DNA from: Promethearchaeota archaeon
GTDB lineage: Archaea; Asgardarchaeota; Thorarchaeia; Thorarchaeales; Thorarchaeaceae
Direction of reading: 5' to 3'
Assembly (NCBI GenBank): GCA_014728035.1
Contig: WJMJ01000151.1
Span: forward strand, 1 to 37,327
DNA length: 37,327 nt
How positions within the stretch are numbered: the first letter of the stretch is position 1; the number at the start of each line of letters is the position of its first letter. Below are positions 25,072 through 34,775 of this stretch, piece after piece. Made by a program: the position numbers and the translations under genes. The notes below the pieces were generated by a model. The model worked only from the letters and a program-made list of their open reading frames with translations. It had not been told where the DNA came from and searched no databases.

Positions 25072-25653
25072 CTAGCCAATAAATTTGTCACTTTCTTTTC
25101 CTTCCTCAGCATCTGACATCATTCGAAGAAGTTTCGTAAAAGCACCAACTACGTTCTCACCGGTCTTAGCTGAGGTCTCTACATACACGGCCGGAACTTC
25201 GAGTTTCTCCATGAAGTATTCTGTAAATTCTTCTCCTTCTTCAGTCGTAACTTCGTTATCCACAGTTCCTCTCAGGTCTATTTTGTTTGCAACAATTATT
25301 GTCGGCGGGAGCTTACCCATGTTCTTGTACGCTTCCACTAACCATTTACTCGCATTGTCAAATGATTCTCGATTGGTAATTGAGTATACAAGTACTATGC
25401 CATTACATCCTTGATAGTAATGTCCTCTTACTTTTTCAAATGTTGGCTGACCTGCCAAGTCCCATATAATGAATTTCACAACATCGCCATCAAATAAAAC
25501 ACGTTTTGTTGCAAGGTCTACACCAATTGTAGCTAAATGCCCCTCGATGAAATCTTCCCCGAGATAGTTTCTTCTTATACTGGTCTTTCCGACAGCACCA
25601 TCTCCAATCAGTACAGACTTCATAATCCGACTGCCATCGTCCTGATTTCTCAA
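25072..25653 (-). CDS. Rab/Ras-like small GTPase
   Basis: 193 residues. P-loop GDGAVGKTS, TIGVD in switch I, WDLAGQPTFEKVR in switch II (DLAGQ, close to the Rab/Ras DTAGQ), NKIDLR and ETSAKTGENV. By these motifs it is nearer to eukaryotic Rab/Ras than the two DLGGQ paralogues at 15414 and 18411. The C-terminus (EEGKESDKFIG) has no Cys. The start is TTG 25653, because GGAGGA (25660-25665) lies six to seven bases ahead; the frame runs on to ATG 25698, but that part contains a TATA-like ATATATAGG (25681-25690). No regulator gene is adjacent. Confidence 0.9.
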   Translation of the reverse strand: MRNQDDGSRIMKSVLIGDGAVGKTSIRRNYLGEDFIEGHLATIGVDLATKRVLFDGDVVKFIIWDLAGQPTFEKVRGHYYQGCNGIVLVYSITNRESFDNASKWLVEAYKNMGKLPPTIIVANKIDLRGTVDNEVTTEEGEEFTEYFMEKLEVPAVYVETSAKTGENVVGAFTKLLRMMSDAEEGKESDKFIG

Positions 25654-25852
25654 ACTATTTCCTCCATAGTTCATCAATAGCCTATATATTGAAAACATTT
25701 ACGGAAGTATATAACTTTGAACTATCTACTACTCGAGTACCATTGCATGCGGAAATTGAATCAGCTGTTCTACACAAACAATGTTTATACTTTTCTTCTA
25801 GTATTATCATGTTAATGCTTTCAAACAAGCAGATGTTGAGGGATAGTATCCA

Positions 25853-27895
25853 TTGAATGCAAGAACAGTATTATTTGCAATCGCAGTTTTATGCGTTGCT
25901 TCACTACTTCCACAATATTCTTTCCAATATCAGAGTGATGAACAAGCAATCTTTGAGCACATGGATAGTACAACTGCTATCCCGATTAACATCAATGGTA
26001 ATAGTGAACTTGATGCATTGGGACTACAAGGTAACGGGACACAAGAAGACCCGTACATCCTAGAAAACATCGAAATAGCTACAGATGAGGGTGATTGCAT
26101 TCGGATTGAGAACATAGATCGGTTTCTTGTAATCCGAAATTGTAGCTTGTCCACAACAGGGTCCGCATATGCTACCTGTATTGTTCTGATTGATTTAAAA
26201 AATGTCAATATCTCAAATTGTTATTTGGCTGATGGATATCACGGTATCTACTCAGATGGTATTTCTCACTGTTCCTTTTTGGATAATCAAATAGTTGCCA
26301 TCGAGTCAAATGGATTTGACATTTATCGTAGTCATCATCTGCATTTTGAAAATAACAACTTGGTTAATTCAACCCAAGCAGTTTCTATAGTTCTGTTTTC
26401 CTGTCAGGAATCTTTGGTATATAATAATTCATTCAATGAGATTCATGTGAAAGAGTCAAGTAATGTTTCTACACTACATAACAATGTTTTTACACTATAT
26501 CATGATGTCGGCATACCTATTATGAGTGATGGCATTTTCTATTGGGGGTCAGAATCATCGTTAATTTGCAATAATTCAATTGATTCCATAAAGGGATTAG
26601 GAATTCATGTATACAACGGCTCCTCACACATTATAATCAAAAATAATAGCATAACAGAATGTGATGAAGGAATCGTTGTGTCAACTGAATGTGAAAATAT
26701 TATTGTAGAAAATAACTACATTTTTGATATTGTAGATAACGATGGAATACGGGTTGGACAATCTAAGAATGTACAACTTCTTTCAAATACCATTTATTCA
26801 GGGATAAATGGAATTGAAATTATCCAGACTGAAGACGTAAAAATATGGAACAATACGATTTCAACATCTTATTGTGATGCTATTAGAGTTGATGCTTCCA
26901 CAGGTATTGATGTGGTTAGCAATGCAATCCACGACATCTCAGATTTTGGTATTCATGTTGAATCCCGTCCTAACCAATTCACGTTCCAAGACACTAAAGG
27001 AGGGCATATACGTATCGTTGGAAATATCATACGTACCATTGGAATTAGTGGCATTGACTTGGCTGGAGAAAACAATTCATATATCGAGTATAACTCCATT
27101 GATGACTGTGGTCAAAGTGGAATAAGGATGTATTCTTGCACATTTGGAATTCTCAAAGGAAATCATATCTCCAATTGTACCGAATACGGCCTTTACATGG
27201 GTTATTCGTCCCATATCAGTATTTTTGAGAATGCATTCATATCCGCAAATGATCGGTTAGTCAAGGTATACCGGTCAGATGATGCACTTTGGAGCAATAA
27301 TAGCAGAGGAAACTATTATGGTGACCATCCTATCACTGATGACGATAACGATGGGATAGCTGATTCTTCATATGCAATTAGTTTTGATTACACTGATTCA
27401 TATCCATTAGCTAAAATTCCTGAGATTGGTAAATCTAATGGTCCGTATGTGGGATGCTTCTTCGATTTTATCGAGTCCCCTCAAATTGATACTGTAGATG
27501 TTCTTGTAATTCCTTTTGGGTTATCTCCTAATGCGGATGTAATTCTCTCTTTTTCAATAAATCAGGGTAACTCGTGGGAAAACAAAACTGTGACCACATC
27601 TACTGATATTTGGTCGGTCAGACTTACAGATTTGCAGCAGAATGTTGAGGTCATTTGTAAAATCTTTGCATTGGATCCACTTTCTGGATGGATGAGGTCT
27701 GCATCGTATAGTTTCATTATAATATCAAATGGAACTAATAGTCAAGCTGATGAATTTCCTGTACCTCTTGATATTCCGACAATTGTTACAATTGCAGGCT
27801 TTGCAGTCATTGTAGGTGGAATTGCAACAATATGTAGATTCGCTCGTAAGTCGAGAAATCAGGCGCGGTGGGAACAATATATGGATGGCTTATAG
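25853..27895 (+). CDS. Secreted, membrane-anchored right-handed beta-helix protein
   Basis: 680 residues. Signal peptide (TVLFAIAVLCVASLLP), then LGLQGNGTQEDPYILENIEI, the usual entry to a NosD/PbH1 beta-helix, with about 15 or more rungs to about residue 480, marked by repeated N-x-I and N-x-S/T turns. GNYYGDHPITDDDNDGIADSSY (about 484-505) has a calcium-loop look. An Ig-like domain (about 535-625) precedes a membrane helix (about 640-662) and a basic tail (RFARKSRNQARW). Paralogous in layout to the protein at 10326. It is likely on the cell surface; ligand unknown. TTG start with GAGGGAT (25838-25844) eight bases ahead; TTTATACTTT at about 25784-25793 may be its TATA-like box. Confidence 0.82.
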   Translation: MNARTVLFAIAVLCVASLLPQYSFQYQSDEQAIFEHMDSTTAIPININGNSELDALGLQGNGTQEDPYILENIEIATDEGDCIRIENIDRFLVIRNCSLSTTGSAYATCIVLIDLKNVNISNCYLADGYHGIYSDGISHCSFLDNQIVAIESNGFDIYRSHHLHFENNNLVNSTQAVSIVLFSCQESLVYNNSFNEIHVKESSNVSTLHNNVFTLYHDVGIPIMSDGIFYWGSESSLICNNSIDSIKGLGIHVYNGSSHIIIKNNSITECDEGIVVSTECENIIVENNYIFDIVDNDGIRVGQSKNVQLLSNTIYSGINGIEIIQTEDVKIWNNTISTSYCDAIRVDASTGIDVVSNAIHDISDFGIHVESRPNQFTFQDTKGGHIRIVGNIIRTIGISGIDLAGENNSYIEYNSIDDCGQSGIRMYSCTFGILKGNHISNCTEYGLYMGYSSHISIFENAFISANDRLVKVYRSDDALWSNNSRGNYYGDHPITDDDNDGIADSSYAISFDYTDSYPLAKIPEIGKSNGPYVGCFFDFIESPQIDTVDVLVIPFGLSPNADVILSFSINQGNSWENKTVTTSTDIWSVRLTDLQQNVEVICKIFALDPLSGWMRSASYSFIIISNGTNSQADEFPVPLDIPTIVTIAGFAVIVGGIATICRFARKSRNQARWEQYMDGL

Positions 27896-28263
27896 AACCG
27901 ATGTTAGAATGAAGTTTTAGTGGTAAAAATCATTTATCAACTATTCATATATTTGTGAATTAAATTTGCTAGCTTAATCCTTTTCATCTACTCTGAATGT
28001 TTGGATCATACTCTTTATGATTGTTAAGATATTTCAAGCTTCACGAAATGATAATAGATATGGATGATCTTGGGTTATGTTCAAGAATGCTAACCAATTC
28101 ATAATGTTTCAAATTTAAAGCGAAGTGTTATTAGGACAATATCCGGTACTGGTATATCCGCTAGGCGACTGAGAGAGAGAAAGAGGAAGTCGGCACCCCC
28201 AAGTTGGCATATTCAAGAATAACTCTATTTGGAGAGTATTCACGTCACATGAATTCTATTCCA
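27896..28263 (+). promoter_or_regulatory. Long upstream region of the giant surface-protein gene
   Basis: This spacer holds no supported gene. ATTTAAAG (28113-28120) is a TATA-like box that would give a leader of about 145 bases. In that leader an unbroken purine run lies at 28171-28189 (GA-rich), flanked by CGACT (28166-28170) and AGTCG (28188-28192), which could pair around it. A 74-codon open frame at 28204-28425 overlaps the real gene and is rejected. Confidence 0.4.
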
Positions 28264-28283
28264 GACGCCTTAGAGGAGGCGTC
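28264..28283 (+). promoter_or_regulatory. Hairpin enclosing the ribosome-binding site of the giant gene
   Basis: GACGCCT (28264-28270) pairs perfectly with AGGCGTC (28277-28283) around the loop TAGAGG. The ribosome-binding site AGGAGG (28274-28279) is half in the loop and half in the stem, nine bases before the ATG. Folding would hide it, so the hairpin could throttle translation of a very large protein. Confidence 0.6.
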
Positions 28284-28288
28284 ATGTT

Positions 28289-31200
28289 ATGGAGCGACGA
28301 AAACTGAAAGTCAAGCTCTTGACGATTTCTATCGTCTTGATCATGCTTGTAGGGATTGTCCCGCAGGCGGCTTTTGCTGGACAAGTTATGGAGGAAAACA
28401 ACGAGCTTTTCCCACGACCTTTTGATGGATACAATCTTGATACGATTTACATTTTTTACGACCCAACAGATGAAATCCTCAAGTCAGTGGGAGAAGGAGT
28501 TGAAGAATTACTGTCATTCCGATTGAATGGTGTAAAACTCATCCCGATCCAATCATATCAGCAGATGCAAGGATATCTGATTGATGGTCCATGGATTGCG
28601 ATTTATGCTTTGCAATCGGATTTAGATAGTGTGAATTTCCTTGATGAAGAAATTTCTTGGAAACATTTCTATTCTATTTTGAATGATTTTGAATCCACAG
28701 AACATGTTGTTGGAATGGCAAACACCCTCTCTCTTGATCCATTCATTAAATCAACTGATATACGTATTCATCATAGTCAATCGGAAGTGGAGGATGCACT
28801 TATTCTCCTACTCTACGATATGTGGTCTGTAAGTGAACTAGCAAAAAGACGCTCTCATATCCATTCTGATTATCTCAATGCATCACGTGACTTGGAAAAG
28901 ATGACATTAGAGGTCTATGCAGATCATTTCAATGAGATTTTCCAGCGTTCTATTGAACCGGTTGATGCAATTGGAGAAGCTAATCCTCTTGCTGCTGAAG
29001 AACGCCACAAGAAAATGATTGAACGTAATCCCGCACAGATAGAGGAAGCTGCATATATTCGAACAGAGGAAGGAGAACTTGTACCTGTTGATCCTGAAAA
29101 CCTACCTGAAGATTTCAATCCAGCTATTGCGTTAACAACAGCAGAAGATGTAGATTCAAACTCTTTCATCCTTGGTGAACTTCCATTTCTTTCAGGATTA
29201 CGTGGGCCAATAGGCAAAATTGTAGATGTGCTTCTTGATTTATTAAAAGGAGCAGGAAAGACTGTTCTGTCCATTCCTACTGATGCCATTGAATCGATAA
29301 AGGACATTTTTGAAACTATTCAACCTTATCTCGGAATCGTGTCTGACTTTGATGCAGAGAGTCCTCTAAAATCTCTCATCTCTGCCATTGCAGATGAGTT
29401 TCCGTTCCCAGCAAATCTTAAGAGCTATCTTGAACCGATTCTTAAAGCTCTATTCAATCTCCGTGGAGACCTTAGTAGCATCGTAGATGTCATCATGGAG
29501 CTCGTTCAGGGGCTTCTCCCAGAAGTTATCCCAACAGAGGTCATGTCGTTTTTGGATGATGTACTCGATATTGGTGGTGGCCTTTGGGATATGGTCTCAG
29601 ATGTTATCAGTAATGGCAAAGGCGCATTCGATACCATTCTTAGTTTTCTTACAAATAACGTGATGGAGGCACTCCTAAACAAGACTCTAGTGGCTACACT
29701 TGGAATTTCAGGAGATATCTCAAACCTGATTAATCGAGGTGTTGCTTTCATCCAATCAACAATCGGATATCTCAGTTCTCTAGATTTCACCAAGTTCATT
29801 GAGGATATCGGGGACAATCTTCTCAATTCAGCTCTTGGGCTTCTAGATAATGCTCCAGGACAAGAGGTTTTTCAGAAGATCATGTCTGTTGTTAAAATGG
29901 GTTTCTCTGTTGTTGACCTTATCGACAAATTCGATGCGGATTCACTAATGGAAATAGTAGCAGAACTTGTACAGGAATTCGCAGGAGCTTCGAATATAAT
30001 TGGTGAAGCTCAAGATTTTGCGGAAAAGTTACTCAATGTGACGAAACAGTTCTCTGAAGGACTGTCATCTGGACTCAGCAATTTCCGTAACCAGATTACT
30101 AGTCTTCTCACTCAATACCTTAAATCAGCTGTCCCAGAATCAACTCGCACACTCATAACAGATGCTATGGCGATGATTACTGGCTTTTTCCATGATGGTT
30201 TCGATCCATCTGCTTTACCAAATATCTTTGACATAGCTGAAGGATTGCTCAATGACCTAGGCCTTGACACTTCTACACTCAATTCTGTTGTTGATGCTAT
30301 GAACAATGCAGTCAAGCCAATCTTGGGAATCATCGCCACAGTTACAGATAGTGACGCTTTGAAGAAGATGATTGCAAATACCGTAAGTCAATTTGCTAGC
30401 TCTCTAGGCAATTTCCAAGATATCTTCAAGACTGCACTAAAATACTTGGATTTAGAAAATGTCTTTGGTTCTATACCAAACCTCGATGATGTCCTAGGCA
30501 CTTTCGGAAACATTGCTGGGGGAATTATGACCTTAGTAGGCTCAATTCGCGACCAGAGCTTTGAAGGTATTATGAATTCCCTTCTAGTGGCTGTCAGTTC
30601 AATTGTAGGCACCTTCCCTTCATTTGACGATGTTCCAATCGATGCAATGCTGAATCTTGTGAGCTCGTTCTTTCCAGAAGCATTTTCATTCCTGTCAGAT
30701 ATTCCATCGCCTGCAGAAGCAATCAACCAAGTTCTCGACATGGCGCAGGGCTTACTTTCTGGAATAATAGACATTCCAATTCTTGAGGACGTACTTGGTC
30801 TTCTGGGTGATGTCAGTGGGATATTCACTGACGGAATTCAATGGCTTCTAGGCAAGGCTTATGATTGGCTTACAGGTCAACTAACTCCATTATTGGAACA
30901 ACTAGAATCAATGATTAATGGAGCATTTGGTGGCCTATCAGATCTACTCGGTTTTGCAGGAGACCTGCCAATTGGTCTTGGTGAATGGTCACTATTCGTC
31001 CTTAGCTTCGATCTTGGCATTGAAGCAAACTTCCACATTAATCCCACTCCCTTCTTTGAATTTGTGAGAAGTATTCTCTTTGAGGGACGCTCACCCTTTA
31101 ATCTTGCATCACTGGGTGAATTCTTCAAGGTCCTTCTTTCATTCTTCGAGATATCACCTCAGTTCCGAGCTGAGTTAGGAGTATCTGGATTTGATTCATC

Positions 31201-34200
31201 CAAGAATGACTTCATGCAATATCTTCTTGGTTTCTTAGGCCTTGAAATATCGTTCTCAGGATATGCTAAATTTGTTCTAACCCTCTTTACCTTCCGTGAG
31301 GGAATGTTCCAATGGGAAGATTTCTTCAAGATAGTCGAATGGGTGCTTTCTCTTGACATAGCTATGTCCAAGACCATCACGCTGCTTGACCTCATTACCG
31401 GAGGTGTTGGTGGAGGAGTGCTGAGCAAGCTCGCCTCGTATATCGGTCTGGATGCAATCAAGATATCCATCTGGTTAGGATTAGAACTAGATATTATCAA
31501 AAAGGCAGCTACTGCAGTAGCTGCTGAGACCTCGACCTTGTCGTTCATACTGACACTAGGCGCGGCGGTCTCGCTTGGGATAGACATTATTGTTGCCTCA
31601 GCAAAATTAACTGGCTCACTAGAGATTATACTGTCCTTCTTCCAGGACTTTGCGTCTGCCAGTCCGATGAAAATAGTATTGTCTTTGGTTCTAACCTTGA
31701 AGTTGAAGATTAAGTTCCTCTGGAGTACGTGGAAGAAGACGTGGACTTGGCAACCAGGCGGTCCCTGGGACCTTAGTCCTAACAAAGGAGACCCCGAGTA
31801 TGAGAATTCAGGTGTTGGATTTGATTCTGATGGTGATGGACTCTCTGATGATTATGAGTCTACCATACCTGGTCTTGATCCCTATTCTGCTGACACCGAT
31901 AATGATGGAGCTTCAGATAAATTAGAAGTTCAGACTATGGGTTCAGATCCGACAGTACCTGATACAGATGGCGATAATCTTCTTGATGGAGAAGAGTGGG
32001 ACCTCGGTACTAATCCAATGCGTCCAGATTCAGACTGGGATGGCACTGACGATTACAATGAGGTCAAGGTCTACAATACCGACCCTCTCTCACAAGATAC
32101 AGATGGCGATGGCCTTTCTGATACCTATGAAATCGAGACCTCTTACAACATGAGTAGTGTCTGGGTACCCCCTGGAACTGAGATTATTGTGTACATTGGT
32201 GGCACTGCCTATACTGACCATACTGACCCTCTTGTAGCTGATACTGATGGTGATACAATTGTTGATGGTGACGAAGGAGTCACTGGCGCTTACTATGGTA
32301 CTGAGGCTCTCTATAATGATACTGAAGAAACCGAAGGTTCAGGTGATTGGGTCATGGATCCTAATCCACTCATCTTCAATAATGGCTTTACTCACCCCTT
32401 AGACCCAGATACAGATGACGATAGCTGGTATCAGCTCTACAACGGTGATGTTGACACACAACTTCCGGATTACTACCTGATGGATATGAACGATGGTGTC
32501 GAGATAGCTGGATTTTGGATTATCGTCTATGATGATGAAGGAGAACCTGAAAATAAACAGGTGTTCACGAATCCATGCAATCCCGATACAGACGGAGATA
32601 CTGGCGTAACTGATAGAACTCCACAACCAGGTGCATGGCTCAACTCAGACGGATACGAACTTGCGCAGACTCCACCCACAGACCCAACTGATGGGGATTC
32701 AGATGACGATGGGCTCTTAGATGGGCTCGAAGGAGTGCTAGCCCAATTCAGTAATCACACTAATGCCAACGATGCTGATACTGATGATGACGGTTTGTTT
32801 GATATGCAGGAGATACTACTTGGTACTGACCCACGTTCACAAGATTCAGATTTCGATATGATAAGTGATGGTGATGAATTCTATATCTTCTTTACAGACC
32901 CTATGGTGTTTGATAGTGATCAAGATGGTGTGAGCGATGGTGAGGAGGTGTATTTCTTCCATAGCAATCCTATGATTGATGACAGCGATGGAGATGGAAT
33001 CACCGACGGAGATGAAATACTGAAATATCTTTCAGATCCGATGGATGAGGATTCAGATAATGATGGTCTGACCGACTTCGAAGAGATTTTCATCTATTAC
33101 ACCTCGCCATTCACTTATGATACAGACGGAGATAATCTATCCGATGGCAGTGAAGTAAAGGAATACGGAACTGACCCGCTTAATTGGGACACAGATGCGG
33201 ATTCTATAACTGAACCGAATGAATATGGTGAGATGACATTCCCAATGTCGGATTATCATGAAGTTATGATTTACCCGACTGATCCTACGATGGCCGATAC
33301 CGATTCAGATGGTCTTTCAGACTCTTTGGAGCTCTACCTTGGCTCTGGGTTGATTCCATGGATGGACCCGATTCCGCTCGATCCAACAAGCAACGATACC
33401 GATCAGGACTGGCTTGTGGATGGTTCGGAGTTACTGATGCAAAATGTATCAGGCATTATCTATCCTTATGTGGCAATATTCCCAGTTCTTAGGTTCAATA
33501 CCTCACCTACAGTTATGGATACTGATAATGACACACTCACGGATTATCAAGAAGTGATGGTCTTTAATTCAGAGCCTGACCAGATTGATACTGATAATGA
33601 TACCATTCCTGACTGGTGGGAGATTTGGGTATATAACACATCAGCTATCTATAATGATACTGATGGTGATGGTCTCGAAGACCAGTTTGAGACGCTGCAG
33701 CAAGTATGGCCGTATGGTGATTGGCCGCCTACGAATTGGTCGATAGGACTAACTAGCGAGAACGAATCTGCTGAGATAACGCCATATTACTTAGCTCAGA
33801 CTTACACTATACCTGATACTGCTACTGTATTATGGGACCCAGATGACTATACACCGATGTATCCAACAGGGGTATTGAATCCCGATTCAGATGCTGATTG
33901 GTTGCCAGATGGTTCAGAAATTCAGTTCTATGGCTCCAATCCAATGGATTCGGATTCTGATGGTGATGGTATCGCGGATACTTATGAGTTCGATAGTGAT
34001 TTCGATTCACTCTCTGACGGTATGGAGTTCAAACTAGGATTACAAACAGCTGCGGGTGGAGGTATCTTCAATCCAGACAGCGATCGAGACGGGCTGATGG
34101 ATGGAGTTGAATATTACGAATATGGCACAGACCCATTGTTAGCTGATACTGATTCAGATGGCTATGGAGACGGTCTCGAGGTCATGGTCGGAACAGACCC

Positions 34201-34774
34201 GTTGTCATATACAAGTAAGGAGGAGTTCGAGATTCATCTTGCTACTCAGAGGGGACTGTATTCGATGAAGATTACAATTCCTGTTGAGGGTGCGGAGGCC
34301 TTTCAGAACACACAGATTACAGTAATCAATTACACAGATTTCCAAGATATGTATTTCAGATATAACAATGGATCTGGATGGAGTGAAAATATCACAATGG
34401 AATATTATCCTCCTGGTGGCGTTTGGACAAGTATTGACATGCGATGGAATCCTGGTGAGTACGAAGTCCAAGTCTTCGGTCTGAACAACACTGGCATTAT
34501 CCACGCACAGACGGTACACTTTACTGTACAACCTGGAGATGATCCTTGGTTGTTGTACCTAATAGCTGGAATAGCTGTAGCTGGGGTCACGATTGTTTCT
34601 GTTGGTTATGTCGGACATCGCAAAGGCTGGTGGTCTCGACTGAAGGAGAAAGTCAGACCTGGTGACGACAAGGGCAAGAAGTCCACCAAGAAAAAAGAGA
34701 CCAAGAGCAAGAAGAAAACGAAGAAGAGTAAGAAGAAATCCGGCCCGGATGAGGGCGATAAGGGAGGTGCATGA
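28289..34774 (+). CDS. Giant surface protein: helical region, TSP3-like repeats, membrane anchor
   Basis: 2161 residues. Signal peptide (LLTISIVLIMLVGIVPQAAFAG). About 30-250 mixed alpha/beta; about 297-1160 a very long region of amphipathic helices (VDVLLDLLKGAG, VDVIMELVQGLLP and many similar), ending in a strongly hydrophobic part (about 1020-1150). About 1178-1960 holds some 26 D-x-D-x-D-G/x-x-x-D motifs (for example DTDGDGLSD), as in thrombospondin type 3 calcium-binding repeats. A beta-sandwich (about 1975-2080) precedes one membrane helix (about 2087-2108) and a Lys-rich tail with KKTKKSKKK. Probably a calcium-stiffened stalk on the cell surface with a cytoplasmic basic anchor. ATG 28289 is set by AGGAGG. 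The next gene starts two bases after the stop, so the two products likely work together. Confidence 0.88.
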   Translation: MERRKLKVKLLTISIVLIMLVGIVPQAAFAGQVMEENNELFPRPFDGYNLDTIYIFYDPTDEILKSVGEGVEELLSFRLNGVKLIPIQSYQQMQGYLIDGPWIAIYALQSDLDSVNFLDEEISWKHFYSILNDFESTEHVVGMANTLSLDPFIKSTDIRIHHSQSEVEDALILLLYDMWSVSELAKRRSHIHSDYLNASRDLEKMTLEVYADHFNEIFQRSIEPVDAIGEANPLAAEERHKKMIERNPAQIEEAAYIRTEEGELVPVDPENLPEDFNPAIALTTAEDVDSNSFILGELPFLSGLRGPIGKIVDVLLDLLKGAGKTVLSIPTDAIESIKDIFETIQPYLGIVSDFDAESPLKSLISAIADEFPFPANLKSYLEPILKALFNLRGDLSSIVDVIMELVQGLLPEVIPTEVMSFLDDVLDIGGGLWDMVSDVISNGKGAFDTILSFLTNNVMEALLNKTLVATLGISGDISNLINRGVAFIQSTIGYLSSLDFTKFIEDIGDNLLNSALGLLDNAPGQEVFQKIMSVVKMGFSVVDLIDKFDADSLMEIVAELVQEFAGASNIIGEAQDFAEKLLNVTKQFSEGLSSGLSNFRNQITSLLTQYLKSAVPESTRTLITDAMAMITGFFHDGFDPSALPNIFDIAEGLLNDLGLDTSTLNSVVDAMNNAVKPILGIIATVTDSDALKKMIANTVSQFASSLGNFQDIFKTALKYLDLENVFGSIPNLDDVLGTFGNIAGGIMTLVGSIRDQSFEGIMNSLLVAVSSIVGTFPSFDDVPIDAMLNLVSSFFPEAFSFLSDIPSPAEAINQVLDMAQGLLSGIIDIPILEDVLGLLGDVSGIFTDGIQWLLGKAYDWLTGQLTPLLEQLESMINGAFGGLSDLLGFAGDLPIGLGEWSLFVLSFDLGIEANFHINPTPFFEFVRSILFEGRSPFNLASLGEFFKVLLSFFEISPQFRAELGVSGFDSSKNDFMQYLLGFLGLEISFSGYAKFVLTLFTFREGMFQWEDFFKIVEWVLSLDIAMSKTITLLDLITGGVGGGVLSKLASYIGLDAIKISIWLGLELDIIKKAATAVAAETSTLSFILTLGAAVSLGIDIIVASAKLTGSLEIILSFFQDFASASPMKIVLSLVLTLKLKIKFLWSTWKKTWTWQPGGPWDLSPNKGDPEYENSGVGFDSDGDGLSDDYESTIPGLDPYSADTDNDGASDKLEVQTMGSDPTVPDTDGDNLLDGEEWDLGTNPMRPDSDWDGTDDYNEVKVYNTDPLSQDTDGDGLSDTYEIETSYNMSSVWVPPGTEIIVYIGGTAYTDHTDPLVADTDGDTIVDGDEGVTGAYYGTEALYNDTEETEGSGDWVMDPNPLIFNNGFTHPLDPDTDDDSWYQLYNGDVDTQLPDYYLMDMNDGVEIAGFWIIVYDDEGEPENKQVFTNPCNPDTDGDTGVTDRTPQPGAWLNSDGYELAQTPPTDPTDGDSDDDGLLDGLEGVLAQFSNHTNANDADTDDDGLFDMQEILLGTDPRSQDSDFDMISDGDEFYIFFTDPMVFDSDQDGVSDGEEVYFFHSNPMIDDSDGDGITDGDEILKYLSDPMDEDSDNDGLTDFEEIFIYYTSPFTYDTDGDNLSDGSEVKEYGTDPLNWDTDADSITEPNEYGEMTFPMSDYHEVMIYPTDPTMADTDSDGLSDSLELYLGSGLIPWMDPIPLDPTSNDTDQDWLVDGSELLMQNVSGIIYPYVAIFPVLRFNTSPTVMDTDNDTLTDYQEVMVFNSEPDQIDTDNDTIPDWWEIWVYNTSAIYNDTDGDGLEDQFETLQQVWPYGDWPPTNWSIGLTSENESAEITPYYLAQTYTIPDTATVLWDPDDYTPMYPTGVLNPDSDADWLPDGSEIQFYGSNPMDSDSDGDGIADTYEFDSDFDSLSDGMEFKLGLQTAAGGGIFNPDSDRDGLMDGVEYYEYGTDPLLADTDSDGYGDGLEVMVGTDPLSYTSKEEFEIHLATQRGLYSMKITIPVEGAEAFQNTQITVINYTDFQDMYFRYNNGSGWSENITMEYYPPGGVWTSIDMRWNPGEYEVQVFGLNNTGIIHAQTVHFTVQPGDDPWLLYLIAGIAVAGVTIVSVGYVGHRKGWWSRLKEKVRPGDDKGKKSTKKKETKSKKKTKKSKKKSGPDEGDKGGA

Positions 34775-34775
34775 A

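Noticed and set aside
28141..28200. Possible tRNA or small RNA in the GC-richer leader
   Set aside because: No cloverleaf or T-arm sequence could be built; only the CGACT/AGTCG pairing is seen.
28204..28425. 74-codon open frame ahead of the giant gene
   Set aside because: It overlaps the giant gene in another frame, has no recognisable domain, and the strong AGGAGG fits ATG 28289.
31159..31785. 208-codon open frame antisense to the giant gene
   Set aside because: It lies wholly inside a well-supported coding region, with shadow-like Ser/Pro-rich composition. The same applies to several antisense frames at 28924-31128 and to frames opposite copA.
31822..34200. DNA-level repeats resembling CRISPR or a satellite
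   Set aside because: Repeats are at the protein level (D-x-D-x-D-G), with irregular spacing and variable codons; no spacers.
28289..34774. Reading the helical region of the giant protein as many membrane helices
   Set aside because: Most helices are amphipathic with regular Asp, Glu and Lys; only the last part (about residues 1020-1150) is hydrophobic enough to be doubtful.
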